Shown here: positions 10,458 through 18,477 of the stretch, piece by piece | Position numbering within the stretch: the stretch's first letter is position 1 | How the letters are laid out: each line of letters begins with the position of its first letter | Assembly (NCBI RefSeq): GCF_003050705.1 | Contig: NZ_QAOG01000006.1 | Span: forward strand, 62,001-126,000 | DNA: 64,000 nt | Direction: 5' to 3' | From: Sphingomonas aurantiaca | Lineage (GTDB): Bacteria > Pseudomonadota > Alphaproteobacteria > Sphingomonadales > Sphingomonadaceae | The notes under the pieces: generated by a model | The model's input: only the letters and a program-made list of their open reading frames with translations | Databases searched by the model: none | Told to the model about the DNA's origin: nothing | Translations under genes and position numbers: made by a program

Positions 10458-12112
10458 GCCCCGCCGGATCGCGCGACCACCAGATGTTCCCGGTCCTTGA
10501 CCCCGATCAGCGAGAGACCGCGAAACGGTTTGCGAGCGGCCCGGCACGGACGTTTGCGCCTGGCGAGCCGGTCTATGCGATCGGCGAGCAGGGCGCGCCC
10601 GCGTGGCTGGTGCTGGCGGGGTCGATCAAGGTCAGACGCCGCGATGGCCTGAACCATGACGCGCCGATCACCGCGCACGGGGTCGGCCAGTTTACCGGGG
10701 AGGTGAACCAGCTCGCGGGTCGGCCATCGATCGCGGCGGGCAGGGCGGGGCCCGACGGGTGCACCGCGTTGCCGTTCGACCCTGCGCATCTGCGGGCGCT
10801 GATGGTGGGATCGGCCGATGTCGGCGAAATCGTGATGCGCGCGCTGATCCTGCGCCGGGTCGGGCTGATCGAGGATGGCGGCGCCGGGACGGTGATCGTC
10901 GGCGTGCCGGGCAGCCCCGATATCGTCCGGTTGCAGGGGTTCCTGACCCGATCGGGCTATCCCAACATCGTTCTCGACGCCGCCTCGGACGACGAGGGTC
11001 GGGCGCTGATCGAGCGGATCGGTGTGTTGCGCAGCGACCTGCCGGTCGTGGTCTGTCCGAATGGGAGGATCCTGAAACGGCCCTCCGATGTCGAGGTCGC
11101 GGCCTGTCTCGGCATCACGCCCGACCTTGATCCGGCGGTGGTGTACGACGTCGCGATCGTGGGTGCGGGGCCGGCGGGACTGGCGGCGGCGGTGTATGCG
11201 GCATCGGAAGGGCTGTCGGCGATCGTGCTCGACGAACGCGCGATCGGCGGCCAGGCGGGCGCATCGGCGCGTATCGAGAATTACCTGGGCTTCCCGACCG
11301 GTATATCGGGGCAGGCGCTGGCGGGGCGCGCGTTCAACCAGGCGCTGAAGTTCGGGGCGGAGATCGCGGTGCCGCTGGAAGTGGCGCGGCTGGTCTGCGA
11401 CGACGAGGTCGTCAACGACGAGCCGCTCGTGCTTGCACTGCCGGGGGATCGACAGGTGCGATCGCGGACCGTGATCGTCGCCTCGGGCGCACGCTATCGT
11501 CGACCCGATATCCCTGATCTCGAGCGTTTCGAAGGGGCGGGCGTCTCTTATTGGGCATCGCCGATCGAAGCGCGGTTGTGCGAGGGCGAGGAGGTCGCGC
11601 TGGTCGGGGGCGGCAATTCGGCAGGACAGGCGGTGGCGTTCCTGGCGCCGCGCGTGAAGCATCTGCACCTCGTCGTCCGGCGCGACCTTGCCGCGACGAT
11701 GTCCAGATACCTCATCGACCGGATTGCCGCGCTGCCCAACGTGACACTGCATGTCGGGGTTGAAATCGTCGGGCTGGAAGGTGACCGCGCGACCGGGCTG
11801 ACCGCGGCGATATTCCGCAACCACCGCGACGGGGGCACGCTCCGCCGCGCGATCCGGCACCTGTTCCTGTTCATCGGCGCCGATCCCAATGCGGGCTGGC
11901 TGCACGGCTGTGTCGAGACCGACGAGAAGGGGTTCATCGTCACCGGCAAGGCGGCGCTGACATTGCAGACGAGCCGCGCGCGCGTCTTCGCGATCGGCGA
12001 CGTGCGCGCGGGTTCGACCAAGCGGGTGGCCGCGGCGGTGGGCGAGGGTGCCGCGGTGGTCGCACAAGTCCATGTCGCGCTCGCCGACGCGGCCGAACGC
12101 TCGGCGTCCTGA
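10454..12112 (+). CDS. Cyclic-nucleotide-binding domain / thioredoxin-reductase-like flavoprotein fusion, no CxxC
   Basis: 552 aa in three parts. Residues about 15-130 are a cNMP-binding (Crp-like) fold ('FAPGEPVYAIGEQGAPAWLV'). Residues 145-235 look like a thioredoxin/glutaredoxin-type insert ('VIVGVPGSPDIVRLQGFLTR') whose active-site cysteines are absent. Residues 235-550 are a thioredoxin-reductase-like FAD/NAD(P)H module with 'DVAIVGAGPAGLAAAVYAAS', 'GGQAGASARIENYLGFP', 'VALVGGGNSAGQAVAFLAPR' and 'VFAIGDVRAGSTKRVAAAVG'. Where classical TrxB has CxxC the sequence reads 'GVSYWASPIEARLC', and no CxxC pair exists anywhere in the protein. It is therefore not a standard thioredoxin reductase; a regulated NAD(P)H oxidoreductase is more likely. 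ATGA overlap with the preceding reductase. Confidence 0.88.
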   Translation: MSPAGSRDHQMFPVLDPDQRETAKRFASGPARTFAPGEPVYAIGEQGAPAWLVLAGSIKVRRRDGLNHDAPITAHGVGQFTGEVNQLAGRPSIAAGRAGPDGCTALPFDPAHLRALMVGSADVGEIVMRALILRRVGLIEDGGAGTVIVGVPGSPDIVRLQGFLTRSGYPNIVLDAASDDEGRALIERIGVLRSDLPVVVCPNGRILKRPSDVEVAACLGITPDLDPAVVYDVAIVGAGPAGLAAAVYAASEGLSAIVLDERAIGGQAGASARIENYLGFPTGISGQALAGRAFNQALKFGAEIAVPLEVARLVCDDEVVNDEPLVLALPGDRQVRSRTVIVASGARYRRPDIPDLERFEGAGVSYWASPIEARLCEGEEVALVGGGNSAGQAVAFLAPRVKHLHLVVRRDLAATMSRYLIDRIAALPNVTLHVGVEIVGLEGDRATGLTAAIFRNHRDGGTLRRAIRHLFLFIGADPNAGWLHGCVETDEKGFIVTGKAALTLQTSRARVFAIGDVRAGSTKRVAAAVGEGAAVVAQVHVALADAAERSAS

Positions 12113-12245
12113 ATAGGATAGCGGGACGCGGCGTTCGGGCGACCCAAACTCGCTCATACCGACCGCCTGCGCGATCACGCTCGCTTGCGTCGTCGTACCC
12201 CGACCGCTAGCCGAGCCCGATCGGTAAAAGCGTGAGTATTCGACG

Positions 12246-12911
12246 ATGCGGCATGTGATGATGGGGCTGTTGGCCGTTACGACGCTCGCCACGGCGGGGT
12301 CGGCGCAGCGGGCCAACCGCGCAGGGCCGGGCCTGGTTCGAGTCCGCTTCGTCACGTCGGAGGGCCCGATCGTGCTGGCGCTCGACGCACGCCGCGCGCC
12401 CAAGACGACCGAGAACTTCCTCGAATATGTCGATGACGGACGGTTTGACGGGACCGACTTCTATCGCGCCAGCCGGCAGAAATCGGCGCCGAAGCTCGGT
12501 TTCGTCCAGGGCGGCATTCGCACCGATGCCCGGCGGATCCTGCCGCCGTTTCCGCTCGAGACAACCGCGAAGACCGGGATCAAGCATATCGACGGGACGA
12601 TATCGATGGCGCGCGGCATGACCCCGGCGTCGGCGGGCGGTAATTTCTTCATTACCGTGGGGCCCGCGCCGGCGATGGACGCGCGGCCGGGCTATCCCGG
12701 CTATGCGGCCTTCGGGCACGTCGTCGCGGGGATGGACGTGATCAAGCGTATCCTCGCCAAGCCGACCGGCGGCGGGATGGACGCGTTCAAGGATCAGATG
12801 ATCCTCAAGCGCGTGGCGCTGGTTAGCGCGCGGCGGCTCGACGGCGTGGCAAAGCCGACCGGACTGCCGCGCGCGTGGCTGATCAAGACGGGTCCCGATC
12901 GGAAGAAGTGA
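12246..12911 (+). CDS. Peptidylprolyl isomerase, cyclophilin type, exported
   Basis: 221 aa. The N-terminus 'MRHVMMGLLAVTTLATAGSA' is a signal peptide, so the protein should act in the periplasm, catalysing cis-trans isomerisation at prolyl bonds. The cyclophilin domain follows from about residue 35, with 'APKTTENFLEYVDDGRFDGT' and, near 120, 'SMARGMTPASAGGNFFITVG', in which the usual Q of the 'SQFFI' block is replaced by N. The gene stands alone between a 133-bp upstream gap and the converging COG2509 gene. Substrate specificity cannot be judged. Confidence 0.9.
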   Translation: MRHVMMGLLAVTTLATAGSAQRANRAGPGLVRVRFVTSEGPIVLALDARRAPKTTENFLEYVDDGRFDGTDFYRASRQKSAPKLGFVQGGIRTDARRILPPFPLETTAKTGIKHIDGTISMARGMTPASAGGNFFITVGPAPAMDARPGYPGYAAFGHVVAGMDVIKRILAKPTGGGMDAFKDQMILKRVALVSARRLDGVAKPTGLPRAWLIKTGPDRKK

Positions 12912-12935
12912 AGTCCGAGTGCCTGCTCGAGGCGA

Positions 12936-14552
12936 TCAGGCGGTCAGGCTGAGCGCGACGGCTTCCGCGACCTTGATTCCGTCGACCGCGGCCGAGAGGA
13001 TGCCGCCCGCATAGCCGGCACCTTCGCCCGCCGGGAACAGCCCGGCGGTGTTGAGGCTGACGAAATCGTCGCCGCGCGTGATCCGGACGGGTGACGAGGT
13101 GCGCGTCTCGACCCCCGTCAGCACCGCGTCGGGATGATCGTAGCCGGGGATCTCGCGGCCGAAGGCGGGCAATGCCTCGCGCAACGCGGTGATCGCGAAG
13201 TCGGGGAGGCATTCCGACAGATCGGTCATGTGGACCCCCGGCTTGTACGAGGGGATCACCGATCCGAGCGCGGTCGAGGGGCGGCCTGCGAGCAGGTCGC
13301 CGATGCGTTGCGCGGGCGCCTTGTAGTTCGAGCCGCCCGCGACATAGGCGCGCGATTCCCAGTGGCGCTGCAGCGCGATCCCGGCGAGCGGGTGGCCGGG
13401 ATAGTCGCGCGCGGGATCGATGCCGATCACGATCCCCGAGTTCGCGTTGCGTTCGTTGCGCGAATATTGGCTCATGCCGTTGGTGGCGACGCGGCCTTCC
13501 TCGGAGGTCGCGGCGACGACGGTGCCGCCGGGGCACATGCAGAAGCTGTAGACGGTACGGTCGTTCTTGCAGTGATGCGACAGGCTGTACGCCGCCGCAC
13601 CGAGATCGGGGTGGCCGGCGCAGGGGCCGAAGCGGGCTTCGTCGATCCACGATTGGGGATGCTCGATGCGGACGCCGATCGAGAACGGCTTTGCCTCGAC
13701 ATGGACGCCCGTGGCGTGGAGCATCTCGAACGTGTCGCGCGCGCTGTGGCCGACCGCGAAGACGACATGGTTGGCCTCGAGATAGTCGCCGGTGCTGAGA
13801 TGAAGTCCGCGGAGCTGGCGCGTGCCGGCCTCCTCGACGACATCGAGGCCGTCGACGCGGGTCGAGAAGCGGTATTCGCCGCCGAGCGCCTCGATCGTCT
13901 CGCGCATGCTCTCGACCATCGTCACGAGGCGGAACGTGCCGATATGCGGGTGCGCTTCGGTGAGGATTTCGGGCGGCGCGCCGGCCTTGACGAACTCGGT
14001 CAGGACCTTGCGACCGAGATGGCGCGGGTCCTTGATCTGGCTCCAGAGCTTGCCGTCGGAGAAGGTGCCCGCGCCGCCTTCGCCGAACTGGACGTTGGAT
14101 TCGGGGTTGAGCACGCTCTTGCGCCAGAGGCCCCAAGTGTCCTTGGTGCGCTCGCGGACGACCTTGCCGCGGTCGAGGATGATCGGGCGGAACCCCATTT
14201 GCGCGAGGATCAGGCCTGCGAAGAGACCGCACGGACCTGCGCCGACGACCACCGGGCGCGGGCCGGTATAGCTCGGGCCGCCCTTGGTGACGAAGCGATA
14301 GCCGGTGTCGGGGGTGCGCTGGACGTGGCGATCCTTGCGGAAGCGGGTGAGGACGGTGTCCTCGTTCTTCAGCGTGACGTCGACCGAATAGACGAGCTGG
14401 ATGTCCATCTTGTCGCGCGCATCGTGCGCCCGCCTGGCGATCGTGTAGCGGATCAGGTCGCGCGGCGTGACGCGCAGGCGATCGCGGATCGCGGCGGGGA
14501 GCGCTTCGTCGGCGTGGTTGAGCGGCAGCTTGAGGTCGGTGATACGGAGCAT
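12936..14552 (-). CDS. Uncharacterised FAD-dependent dehydrogenase, COG2509 family
   Basis: 538 aa, cytoplasmic. An N-terminal ~90-residue domain ('MLRITDLKLPLNHADEALPA') precedes the FAD motif 'PVVVGAGPCGLFAGLILAQM'. Further blocks are 'FGEGGAGTFSDGKLWS', 'VFAVGHSARDTFEMLH', 'CMCPGGTVVAATSEEGRVAT' and a C-terminal 'GLFPAGEGAGYAGGILSAAV'. This order is that of the widely conserved but biochemically undefined COG2509 flavoproteins. ATG 14552 is used; a GTG two codons upstream (14558) is equally possible. It diverges from cobO across about 60 bp. Confidence 0.88.
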   Translation of the reverse strand: MLRITDLKLPLNHADEALPAAIRDRLRVTPRDLIRYTIARRAHDARDKMDIQLVYSVDVTLKNEDTVLTRFRKDRHVQRTPDTGYRFVTKGGPSYTGPRPVVVGAGPCGLFAGLILAQMGFRPIILDRGKVVRERTKDTWGLWRKSVLNPESNVQFGEGGAGTFSDGKLWSQIKDPRHLGRKVLTEFVKAGAPPEILTEAHPHIGTFRLVTMVESMRETIEALGGEYRFSTRVDGLDVVEEAGTRQLRGLHLSTGDYLEANHVVFAVGHSARDTFEMLHATGVHVEAKPFSIGVRIEHPQSWIDEARFGPCAGHPDLGAAAYSLSHHCKNDRTVYSFCMCPGGTVVAATSEEGRVATNGMSQYSRNERNANSGIVIGIDPARDYPGHPLAGIALQRHWESRAYVAGGSNYKAPAQRIGDLLAGRPSTALGSVIPSYKPGVHMTDLSECLPDFAITALREALPAFGREIPGYDHPDAVLTGVETRTSSPVRITRGDDFVSLNTAGLFPAGEGAGYAGGILSAAVDGIKVAEAVALSLTA

Positions 14553-14611
14553 GGGCACGCTCTAGCGCCGCGCGGCGCGATCCGCCATCGGGAGCGCGAG
14601 AGGACATGATC

Positions 14612-15211
14612 ATGCGGACCGATGACGAGCAGAATGCCAAGAGCGCCAAGCGCAAGGAGGTCCATGACCGGATCGTTGCGACCAAGACGATCGAGAAGGG
14701 GCTGATCATCGTCCACACCGGCAAGGGCAAGGGCAAGTCGACCGCCGCGTTCGGCATGGCGGTGCGGATGATCGGGCATGGCCGGAAAGTCGGCGTCGTC
14801 CAGTTCGTCAAGGGCGCGATGGCGACCGGCGAGAAGGCGGTCTTCGACGCGTTCCCCGCGCTGTGCGAGTTCAAGCCGATGGGCGAGGGGTTCACCTGGG
14901 ACACGCAGGACCGTGCGCGCGACATCGCGGTGGCGCGCGAGGCGTGGGACGAGGTGAAGCGGATGATCGCCGATCCGTCCTATGCGATGGTGGTCGCCGA
15001 CGAACTCAACATCGTGCTGCGCTACGACTATCTGCCGGTCGACGAGGTTCTCGCGGCGTTGGGGGCGAAGCCTGAGATGACGCATGTCGTTATCACCGGG
15101 CGGAACGCGCCCGAGGCGTTGATCGAGGTCGCGGACCTGGTGACCGACATGACTCAGGTGAAGCATCCGTTCCGGTCGGGCGTGAAGGCGCAGCTGGGGG
15201 TGGAGTTCTAA
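14612..15211 (+). CDS. cobO: Corrinoid adenosyltransferase (cob(I)yrinic acid a,c-diamide adenosyltransferase)
   Basis: 199 aa of the CobO/BtuR/CobA family: transfers the 5'-deoxyadenosyl group of ATP to the cobalt of corrinoids. The P-loop is 'HTGKGKGKSTAAFG' near residue 33; 'VVQFVKGAM', 'VVADELNIVLRYDYLP' and the C-terminal 'VKHPFRSGVKAQLGVEF' are family blocks. ATG 14612 is preferred because GAGAGG at 14598-14603 sits 8 nt upstream; ATG 14606 in the same frame would leave only 2 nt. The B12 riboswitch lies downstream of this gene, so cobO itself is not under that switch and is separated from the other cob genes by a palindromic repeat. Confidence 0.95.
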   Translation: MRTDDEQNAKSAKRKEVHDRIVATKTIEKGLIIVHTGKGKGKSTAAFGMAVRMIGHGRKVGVVQFVKGAMATGEKAVFDAFPALCEFKPMGEGFTWDTQDRARDIAVAREAWDEVKRMIADPSYAMVVADELNIVLRYDYLPVDEVLAALGAKPEMTHVVITGRNAPEALIEVADLVTDMTQVKHPFRSGVKAQLGVEF

Positions 15212-15253
15212 CGGCGCGCGTCATACCCCGCGCCCGGTCGTCATCCCCCTTTT

Positions 15254-15337
15254 CCGTCATCCTGACGAAAGTCAGGACCCAGAGTTACGAACGGCATCCA
15301 TTGTGGCTCTGGGTCCTGACTTTCGTCAGGATGACGG
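15254..15337. repeat. Palindromic intergenic element, copy 1 (perfect 31-bp inverted arms)
   Basis: Left arm 15254-15284 and right arm 15307-15337 are exact reverse complements over 31 bp, with a 22-nt spacer. Each arm itself contains a small hairpin, CCTGAC-GAAA-GTCAGG on the left, with a GAAA tetraloop. It follows the cobO stop and may act as terminator or mRNA end stabiliser. Similar copies lie at 32575, 43320, 52595 and 52785. It is REP-like in size and position. Confidence 0.9.
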
Positions 15338-15412
15338 GAGGGGTGGGGCTGCTGGCGCGTGTCTGACGGATGCTGCCCCGTCTTGCGTCACCCCTATCAC
15401 CCGCGTATCGCT

Positions 15413-15593
15413 CGACCTGCGACAGGTTCCCCCGACGTTCGCGCCGAGGGGGATGAAAATGGGAACGGGAAACACCCGGCTGCCCCTGCAACTGTACGCG
15501 GCGAGCCACCGTGCCTCATGCCATTGGGATCATCCCGAGAAGGCGGCGCGGACGGCGTTGACCCGCGAGCCAGGAGACCTGCCCGTCGCGGTC
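15413..15593 (+). promoter_or_regulatory. Cobalamin (adenosylcobalamin) riboswitch
   Basis: The conserved B12 box reads GAGCCAGGAGACCTGCC at 15567-15583. Upstream lie the expected core elements: 'AATGGGAACGGGAAACACC' near 15458-15476 and 'CTGCCCCTGCAACTGTA' at about 15480-15496. A closing P1 stem can be drawn between CGACC(T)GCGAC at 15413-15423 and GTCGCGGTCG at 15584-15593. After it, CGTCCG (15600-15605) can pair with CGGACG (15622-15627) and may belong to the expression platform. It precedes DUF1636-cobT-cobC-cobS and should shut them down when cobalamin is plentiful. Confidence 0.95.
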
Positions 15594-15777
15594 GTCTTTC
15601 GTCCGGCCAGGGTGCGCCGAACGGACGGGTAACACCCCGAGCGACGACATCGCTTCGCGTCGCGCGGAGGCCGGAGGCGTGCGCCCTCGGCCCTCGCGCG
15701 GGGCGGGATCGACTGTCCGAAGGGGTAACCATGCCTGCATTTTATCGTTTTTCGTATCCGCACGCCCGAGCCTCCGC

Positions 15778-16185
15778 ATGTTGAAGCAGGTCGAAGACGG
15801 CGTCGCGGTCGTCGCGTGCACCACCTGCCGCCACTCCGCCGACGCCCGCGACGACGCCGAAGGCCAGCGCGGCGGGGCACGGCTCGCCAGCGCGCTGAAG
15901 GCGGTGCAGGCGAGCGACCCGGCCTATGCCGACGTCGCGGTGCAGGAGATGCCGTGCCTGTTCGCATGCCAGGATTTCTGCACGATCCACCTACGCGCGC
16001 CCGCCAAGGTCGGCTATGTGCTCGGCCGGTTCGAGCCCAGCGAGGACGCGGCGCGCGCGATCCTCGATTACGCAAAGCTCTACGGCGAGAGCGCGTTCGG
16101 GCAGGTCCCGTTCAAGCAATGGCCGCAGGGCGTGAAGGGGCATTTCATCACGCGCACCCCGCCCGCCGGGTTCGTCGTCGAATGA
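15778..16185 (+). CDS. DUF1636 metal-binding-like protein, first gene of the riboswitch-controlled cob operon
   Basis: 135 aa, no signal peptide. Cysteine-rich N-terminal half: 'VVACTTCRHSAD' (CxxC) near residue 15 and 'EMPCLFACQDFCTIHL' near 60, giving five cysteines that could bind metal or an Fe-S cluster, in the manner of thioredoxin-like ferredoxins. I recognise it as DUF1636, a family commonly found beside cobalamin genes; its function is not established as far as I know. ATG 15778 was chosen as the first start after the riboswitch leader. TGA overlaps the cobT ATG (ATGA), so it is translationally tied to cobT. Confidence 0.85.
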   Translation: MLKQVEDGVAVVACTTCRHSADARDDAEGQRGGARLASALKAVQASDPAYADVAVQEMPCLFACQDFCTIHLRAPAKVGYVLGRFEPSEDAARAILDYAKLYGESAFGQVPFKQWPQGVKGHFITRTPPAGFVVE

Positions 16186-17195
16186 CGGCGTTCGCGACGC
16201 CTGCCGCGTTTCTGGCGGCCTTGCGCGGGTTGCCGCAGCCCGACGCCGCGGCGCGATCCGCAGCGGTCGCGCGGCAAGCCGAGCTGACCAAGCCGCCGGG
16301 GTCGCTCGGGCGGCTGGAGGACATCGCGGTGTTCATGGCGGGCTGGCAGGGCAACCCGCTACCCCGGCTCGATCGTGGCAGCGCGGTCGTGTTCGCGGGC
16401 AATCACGGGATCGTCGCGCACGGCGTGAGCGCGTTTCCAGCCTCGGTCACAGCCCAGATGGTGGCCAATTTCGAGGCCGGCGGCGCGGCGATCAACGCGC
16501 TGTCGCGCGCCGCGGGGCTCGACCTCAAGATCGTGTCGCTCGATCTCGACCGGCCGACCGCCGACTTCACGCAGGCACCGGCGATGAGCGAGGACGAATG
16601 CCTCGCCGCGATCAACGCGGGTGCGGCGGCGGTCGTGGATGCGCCGAACCTGATCGTGCTGGGCGAGATGGGGATCGGCAATACGACGAGCGCGGCGGCG
16701 TTGTGTTTGGCGAGCTTCGGCGGGTCGGCACGCGACTGGGTTGGGCCGGGCACCGGGGTCGATAGCGACGGCATCGCGCGCAAGATCGCGGTCGTCGAGG
16801 CCGGGTTCGCGCTGCACCGCGACTCGCTGACCACGCCGTTCGAGATCCTGCGGCGGCTCGGCGGACGCGAATTGGCGGCGATCGCGGGCGCGGTGGTTGC
16901 GGCGCGGCTGGCGGGCGTGCCGGTGATGCTCGACGGGTACATCTGTTGCGCGGCGGTCGCGCCACTGGCGGCCGCGTGCCCCGACATCGTCGCGCACTGC
17001 CTGGCGGGGCATGTCTCGGCCGAGCCGGGGCACGCGGCGTTGCTGGCGCGGATCGAACTCGATCCGCTGCTGTCGATGGGGATGCGGCTGGGCGAGGCGA
17101 GCGGTGCGGCGACCGCGACGTTGCTCGTCCGGGCGGCGCTGGCTGCGCATGCCGAGATGGCGACGTTCGCCGAGGCGGGTGTCTCGGCGGCGTGA
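16182..17195 (+). CDS. cobT: Nicotinate-nucleotide--dimethylbenzimidazole phosphoribosyltransferase
   Basis: 337 aa. Makes alpha-ribazole 5'-phosphate from 5,6-dimethylbenzimidazole and nicotinate mononucleotide, the lower-ligand branch of cobalamin assembly. Family blocks: 'LTKPPGSLGRLEDIAVFMAG', 'VFAGNHGIVAHGVSAFP', 'LGEMGIGNTTSAAAL', 'GPGTGVDSDGIARKI', 'HVSAEPGHAALL' and 'DPLLSMGMRLGEASGAA', whose final Glu region holds the catalytic base. Starts in a 4-bp overlap with DUF1636 and its stop overlaps the GTG of the phosphatase gene. Length matches the family. Confidence 0.96.
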   Translation: MTAFATPAAFLAALRGLPQPDAAARSAAVARQAELTKPPGSLGRLEDIAVFMAGWQGNPLPRLDRGSAVVFAGNHGIVAHGVSAFPASVTAQMVANFEAGGAAINALSRAAGLDLKIVSLDLDRPTADFTQAPAMSEDECLAAINAGAAAVVDAPNLIVLGEMGIGNTTSAAALCLASFGGSARDWVGPGTGVDSDGIARKIAVVEAGFALHRDSLTTPFEILRRLGGRELAAIAGAVVAARLAGVPVMLDGYICCAAVAPLAAACPDIVAHCLAGHVSAEPGHAALLARIELDPLLSMGMRLGEASGAATATLLVRAALAAHAEMATFAEAGVSAA

Positions 17196-17761
17196 GCGCG
17201 TACATGCTGTACCTGATGCGGCATGGTGCGCCTGCGGTGGCGGGGCGATTGCTCGGGCGGACCGACGATCCGGCGACCGAGGCAGGGATCGCCGCCTGCG
17301 CCGCGCGGGCCGTCGGGCTCGACGTCGCGCGGATCGAGGTGTCCGACCTGATCCGCGCGCGGGCGTGTGCGGAGGCGATCGCTGGCCCTCCCAGCCTGCC
17401 GGTTGTGGTGAATCCACGTTGGCGCGAGCTCGATTTCGGCACTTGGGACGGGTTGGCCCCGGCGGCGATCGATCCGGCCGCGCTGGGCGCCTTTTATGAC
17501 GATCCGGACGCCGCGCCGCCGCCGGGGGGCGAACGCTGGTCTTCGCTGCACGACCGTGTCGCGGCCGCGCTGTCGGCGATGCCGCCGGTCCCGACGCTGG
17601 TCGTGACGCATGGCGGTGCGATCCGCGCGGCGCTTGCAGACCTTTGCGGGTTCGATCGGCGGCAGATCTGGGCGTTCGACCTGCCCTATGCGGCGTTGGT
17701 GTCGCTGCGGATCTGGCCGGGACCGACGCGGACCGTGCAGATCGTCGGGCTGGCGACATGA
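17192..17761 (+). CDS. cobC: Histidine phosphatase, probable alpha-ribazole phosphatase
   Basis: 189-aa phosphoglycerate-mutase-like enzyme. The phosphohistidine motif is 'LMRHGAPA' at the N-terminus, 'RWRELDFGTWDGLAP' follows near residue 75 and the second catalytic histidine is in 'LVVTHGGAIRAAL'. In this operon it should remove the 5'-phosphate from alpha-ribazole phosphate (or from adenosylcobalamin phosphate). GTG 17192 gives a GTGA overlap with cobT, matching the rest of the operon; ATG 17204 is an alternative. The specific substrate is inferred from neighbours cobT and cobS. Here cobC is used in the Salmonella sense. Confidence 0.88.
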   Translation: MSAYMLYLMRHGAPAVAGRLLGRTDDPATEAGIAACAARAVGLDVARIEVSDLIRARACAEAIAGPPSLPVVVNPRWRELDFGTWDGLAPAAIDPAALGAFYDDPDAAPPPGGERWSSLHDRVAAALSAMPPVPTLVVTHGGAIRAALADLCGFDRRQIWAFDLPYAALVSLRIWPGPTRTVQIVGLAT

Positions 17762-18477
17762 CGCGGCTGATCGTCGCGTTCGGTTTCCTGACGCGGCTGC
17801 CGATGCCGCGCGTTGCAGTCGAGGCGGACGATTTCGCCGCGGCGATCCGGTTCTACCCGCTGGTCGGGCTGGCGATCGGCGTGCTCGTCGCGCTGGCGGG
17901 CTGGCTTGGCGCGCACGTCGACCCGTGGACGGGCGCGTGTGCCGCGCTGCTGGCGTGGATCGCGGTGACGGGGGCGCTGCATCTCGACGGGCTCGCCGAT
18001 CTGGCGGACGGGCTCGGCGCGGCGCATGGCGATCGGACACGGCTGCTCGCGGTCATGGCCGATCCGCATATCGGCAGCTTCGGGGTCGTCGCGATCGCGG
18101 GCCAGATGATCGCCAAGCTCGTGTTGCTGCACGCCGCGGGGCCGGCGGGCTGGTGGGCACTAATTCTGATACCGTTCGCGGCCCGGATGGGGCCGCTCGT
18201 CTGGGCGAGGCTGTTGCCGCCCTTGCGTTCCGGTGGCCTCGGCGCAGCGGTGGCCGGCGCGGTGCGCAATCGCGACCTGTGGGCATGGGCGCTGATGCTC
18301 GCGCTCGCGGCGGTGGCGGTGCCTGCGCTCGTCGTCCTGCCGGTGCTCGTGCTCGGCGTCGCGGCATGGTTGCGGCGGACCCTGGGCGGCGTGACCGGCG
18401 ACGCGCATGGGGCCGGGATCGAGATCGTCGAGACGGGGCTGCTAGCCGCGATCGCGGTGGCCGGCGCGCTCGCTTAA
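17758..18477 (+). CDS. cobS: Adenosylcobinamide-GDP ribazoletransferase
   Basis: 239-aa multi-pass membrane protein joining GDP-cobinamide to alpha-ribazole, the last assembly step. 'FLTRLPMP' at the start, '[17 protein letters not shown]' near residue 75 (metal/substrate motif) and '[20 protein letters not shown]' near the C-terminus are diagnostic. ATGA overlap with cobC. Its last 36 bp (18442-18477) overlap the 3' end of cobQ on the opposite strand, so the two cob transcripts converge and run into each other. Confidence 0.95.
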   Translation: MTRLIVAFGFLTRLPMPRVAVEADDFAAAIRFYPLVGLAIGVLVALAGWLGAHVDPWTGACAALLAWIAVTGALHLDGLADLADGLGAAHGDRTRLLAVMADPHIGSFGVVAIAGQMIAKLVLLHAAGPAGWWALILIPFAARMGPLVWARLLPPLRSGGLGAAVAGAVRNRDLWAWALMLALAAVAVPALVVLPVLVLGVAAWLRRTLGGVTGDAHGAGIEIVETGLLAAIAVAGALA

